Assembly: GCF_023349125.1 (NCBI RefSeq)
Contig: NZ_JAKIKT010000007.1
Coordinates: 186,001-250,000 of the forward strand
Length of the DNA: 64,000 bases
From: Shewanella corallii
Lineage (GTDB): Bacteria; Pseudomonadota; Gammaproteobacteria; Enterobacterales; Shewanellaceae
Reading direction: 5' to 3'
In this document: one piece after another, positions 61,592 to 64,000 of the stretch
Numbering within the stretch: the stretch's first letter is position 1
Layout: every line of letters starts with the position of its first letter
Position numbers and translations under genes: made by a program
The notes under the pieces: model-generated
Told to the model about the DNA's origin: nothing
Databases searched by the model: none
The model's input: only the letters and a program-made list of their open reading frames with translations

Positions 61592-63115
61592 ATGCAACAT
61601 GAATCAACTTCAGTTGCGGCAATTGGCGTCATTGGCTTGGGCGTGATGGGCAAGAATCTGGCGTTAAATATCGCCGATAATGGATATCGTGTCTCCGCCT
61701 TCGACCTGGATGTCTCCAAAATCCGCACTGCCGAACAGCAAGCTCTGCATGAGTTCGGTACTCAGGACCGTCTGACCGGTTTTGACTCTCTCCCCTCTTT
61801 GTTGGCCAGCCTGGCCACTCCAAGACTTATTGTTTTGTCTATTCCCGCAGGTAAGCCTGTGGATGCAGTCTGCCAATCCCTTATTGAAGCTGGCATTGAA
61901 ACTTCAGACATTGTGGTGGATACGGGCAACAGCCTGTGGACAGACACCATAGAGCGTGAGCAGCGCTACCGCGAGCATTTCCACTTTTTCTCCTCAGCGG
62001 TTTCCGGTGGTGAAATGGGCGCCCGTTTTGGTCCATGTCTGATGCCAAGTGGCAACGCCGATGCCTGGCAGCATCTTGCTCCTGTGTGGGAAGCCATTGC
62101 CGCCAAGGTGGACTCGCAAACCGGATTGCCGCTGGAACGTACTGCGCCTGGACAGACTGACATTCAGGGGGAGCCCTGTACTGCCTATATTGGCCCGGCA
62201 GGCTCTGGCCATTATGTGAAGATGGTGCATAACGGTATCGAGTACGCCGACATGCAGCTTATCTGCGAGGCTTACCACCTGATGTCCTCTGGTCTGGGGA
62301 TGTCGGCAGCGGACATTGGTGAGGTATTCGGTCGTTGGAATCAAGGTCCGCTGAACTCCTATCTGATGGAGATCAGCGCAGATATTCTGGCTCAGGACGA
62401 TCCGGACACAGGTGCGCCTCTGGTTGAAGTAATTCTGGATAAGGCCGGTCAAAAGGGAACCGGTTTGTGGACTGCGGTCTCCAGCCTGCAACTGGGCTGT
62501 CCTGCTCCGACTATTGCTGAAGCGGTATATGCCCGCGCAGTGAGTAATCAAAAGTCACTGCGTGAAGCCTTAAGCCAGCAACTGGCAGCACCGGCCAATC
62601 CGCCTCAGCTGGATAAAGAGAACTTTATTAATGCGCTGGAGTCGGCACTCCTGTGTGCCAAGGTGGCCTGTTATGCTCAGGGATTCCAGTTGATGGCAAT
62701 GAATGCGGCGGATCAGGGCTGGCAGCTTAACTTTGCCGACATCGCCCGTATCTGGCGTGCCGGTTGTATTATCCGCGCCGGGTTCCTGCAGCAGATCACC
62801 TCTGCCTATGAGGCTGAGCCAAACCTGGAACATATGCTGAAAGCTGACTCCTTTGCGGGAATGTTGGCTGAGCATCAGCAGGGCTGGCGTGAGGTGGTGG
62901 CCCAGGGTGTGATGCTGGGGATTCCTGTGCCCTGTATCTCAAGTGCGCTGAGTTATTACGACAGCTACCGTGCTGCGGTATTGCCTGCCAACCTGCTGCA
63001 GGGACAAAGGGATTACTTTGGTGCCCATACCTTTGAGCGTACCGATAAACCAGCAGGTGATAAGTACCATCTGAACTGGAGTCAGTCACCAAGGGATTTG
63101 GTGAAGATAGGCTGA
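61592..63115 (+). CDS. gnd: 6-phosphogluconate dehydrogenase (decarboxylating)
   Basis: A 507-residue enzyme of the oxidative pentose phosphate pathway, converting 6-phosphogluconate to ribulose 5-phosphate with NADP. The N-terminal cofactor loop is GVIGLGVMGKNLALNIADNG, followed by VSGGEMGARFGP and the lysine region GHYVKMVHNGIEY, and the family signature DKAGQKGTGLWT. Length is as in other gammaproteobacterial Gnd with the two all-helical domains. The ATG at 61592 has GGAAG; a TTG one codon earlier is ignored. It stands alone between terminators. Confidence 0.96.
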   Translation: MQHESTSVAAIGVIGLGVMGKNLALNIADNGYRVSAFDLDVSKIRTAEQQALHEFGTQDRLTGFDSLPSLLASLATPRLIVLSIPAGKPVDAVCQSLIEAGIETSDIVVDTGNSLWTDTIEREQRYREHFHFFSSAVSGGEMGARFGPCLMPSGNADAWQHLAPVWEAIAAKVDSQTGLPLERTAPGQTDIQGEPCTAYIGPAGSGHYVKMVHNGIEYADMQLICEAYHLMSSGLGMSAADIGEVFGRWNQGPLNSYLMEISADILAQDDPDTGAPLVEVILDKAGQKGTGLWTAVSSLQLGCPAPTIAEAVYARAVSNQKSLREALSQQLAAPANPPQLDKENFINALESALLCAKVACYAQGFQLMAMNAADQGWQLNFADIARIWRAGCIIRAGFLQQITSAYEAEPNLEHMLKADSFAGMLAEHQQGWREVVAQGVMLGIPVPCISSALSYYDSYRAAVLPANLLQGQRDYFGAHTFERTDKPAGDKYHLNWSQSPRDLVKIG

Positions 63116-63141
63116 CGGCCAATAGATAAACCTTAATAAAA

Positions 63142-63174
63142 AAGGCTTACCAGTTTCAGTGGTAAGCCTTTTTT
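63142..63174. terminator. Bidirectional intrinsic terminator
   Basis: AAGGCTTACC (63142-63151), a 9-nt loop and GGTAAGCCTT (63161-63170) form a perfect stem with an A-run before and a T-run after. It lies between the converging gnd and menA genes and can serve both. Confidence 0.93.
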
Positions 63175-63192
63175 GTGTTTAAAGAAGGTGTG

Positions 63193-64000
63193 TTATTGCG
63201 GGATTATCAGGCCTGCACTGAACAGGAAGCTGAACACCATAGTTAGCTTGGCTGTGCGTCCCAACAGCGGATTAAGCGCTTCACCACTGGTTTGCTGAAA
63301 AGCAGCACACAGGCTGCGGGCCATCAGTAGTGCCGGTCCTGCCAGCAGCACCGGCCAGCCGGGCAAAGCACCCATTAAATAACCACCGATAATCAAACCA
63401 AATGGCAGATAAACCAATGCCTGATAAAGATCCTTGGCACGACCCTCTCCGATACGAACTGCCAGGGTGCGTTTGTTGGCTTTGGTGTCGGTTTGAATAT
63501 CGCGGGTATTGTTAACCAGCATAATGGCCGCGTTGAAGAAACCAATGGCACTGCCCAGCAACCAGGCGCTTGAGCTGGTGGTGCCAGCCTGCAGGAAATA
63601 GGCGCCAACTACAGCCACCAAACCGAAAAAGACAAAGGCTGCAACCTCACCCAACCCATGGGAAGCCATAGGGTAGGGGCCACCGCTGTAACCCAGGGCG
63701 CCCAGTACGGCAAATACCGCCAGCAGGGCAATAATCCAGCCACCGTGGGCAATCAAAAACAAGCCGACGGCCACCGCTGAAACTAACGACATTATCATGG
63801 CATTGCGCACGGCTTCAGGTTTAAGTAAACCGCTTTGTGTTACGCGGGTCGGGCCCAGTCGCTCTTCTGTGTCGATACCGTTTTTAAAGTCAAAGTAGTC
63901 GTTGGCCAGGTTCACGGCGATCTGCAGCAGAACCGCACAGGCTGTAGACAGCAAGGCGATGGTGAGACTGAAAGAGTCCAGTTTCAGGGCCAACATGTTG
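63193..64000 (-). CDS. menA: 1,4-dihydroxy-2-naphthoate polyprenyltransferase, 5' part outside the window
   Basis: A UbiA-family membrane prenyltransferase of menaquinone synthesis. At least 268 residues are visible, with many transmembrane helices. The first prenyl-diphosphate/Mg site is NDYFDFKNGID and the second NNTRDIQTDTKANKRTLAVR. The MenA family has about 30 more N-terminal residues than the ATG at 63996 would give, and the frame is open to the window edge, so the gene is partial here. Confidence 0.92.
   Translation of the reverse strand, partial: NMLALKLDSFSLTIALLSTACAVLLQIAVNLANDYFDFKNGIDTEERLGPTRVTQSGLLKPEAVRNAMIMSLVSAVAVGLFLIAHGGWIIALLAVFAVLGALGYSGGPYPMASHGLGEVAAFVFFGLVAVVGAYFLQAGTTSSSAWLLGSAIGFFNAAIMLVNNTRDIQTDTKANKRTLAVRIGEGRAKDLYQALVYLPFGLIIGGYLMGALPGWPVLLAGPALLMARSLCAAFQQTSGEALNPLLGRTAKLTMVFSFLFSAGLIIPQ

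Overview
This looks like the chromosome of a marine gammaproteobacterium, most probably Shewanella or a close relative. The evidence is a complete leucine/isovalerate (liu) operon of Shewanella type headed by a MerR-family liuR, followed much further on by a propionate-CoA ligase, gnd and menA. No rRNA, tRNA, CRISPR array, integrase or transposase was recognised.

Layout. (1) 1-3.0 kb: a small membrane-anchored protein; a type IV pilin-like gene that appears split by a 264-bp MITE-like element (1144-1407, imperfect terminal inverted repeats, TAA flanks); and a patatin-like phospholipase. (2) 3.0-11.9 kb, minus strand: liuR-liuA-liuB-liuC-liuD-liuE-scoA-scoB. It takes isovaleryl-CoA to acetyl-CoA plus acetoacetate and has a probable LiuR operator at its head. 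(3) 12.1-59.3 kb: a block of about 50 genes lying between liuR and the propionate-CoA ligase. (4) 59.5-64 kb: propionate-CoA ligase, gnd, a bidirectional terminator, and a menA that runs off the window.

The 47-kb block is the remarkable part. It encodes a TonB-dependent receptor, a cytochrome P450 with its own 2Fe-2S ferredoxin and ferredoxin reductase, three Rieske oxygenases plus a Rieske ferredoxin, nine SDR dehydrogenases, three zinc-free MDR (PTGR/CurA-like) reductases, and five SnoaL/NTF2-like proteins. It also encodes an acyl-CoA ligase, three acyl-CoA dehydrogenases, a MaoC hydratase, an enoyl-CoA hydratase/isomerase, a FadB-like bifunctional protein and its thiolase, and an SCP-x-type thiolase with a DUF35 partner. 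Further modules are an APH-kinase/ACAD/histidine-phosphatase set, a 2-oxoacid dehydrogenase complex whose E2 is split into separate lipoyl and catalytic proteins next to a lipoate ligase, and a DUF3604/PpiC-like/HupE membrane module. The overall logic is uptake, oxygenation, redox tailoring, CoA activation and beta-oxidation of a large hydrophobic compound, perhaps terpenoid-, steroid- or polyketide-like. The substrate cannot be read from sequence. The hallmark genes of the classic 9,10-seco steroid route are not present.

One regulator, a TetR-family protein at 35276-35959, is encoded in the block. An 18-bp dyad close to AAACAGTC-NN-GACTGTTT occurs nine times, at every promoter region I infer for the block: 14.64, 19.88, 20.03, 29.63, 35.07, 35.21, 37.65, 38.98 and 51.74 kb. 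Nearly all genes are packed in overlapping operons that start from these sites. I read this as a single-regulator catabolic regulon, which seems not to be a standard described pathway.
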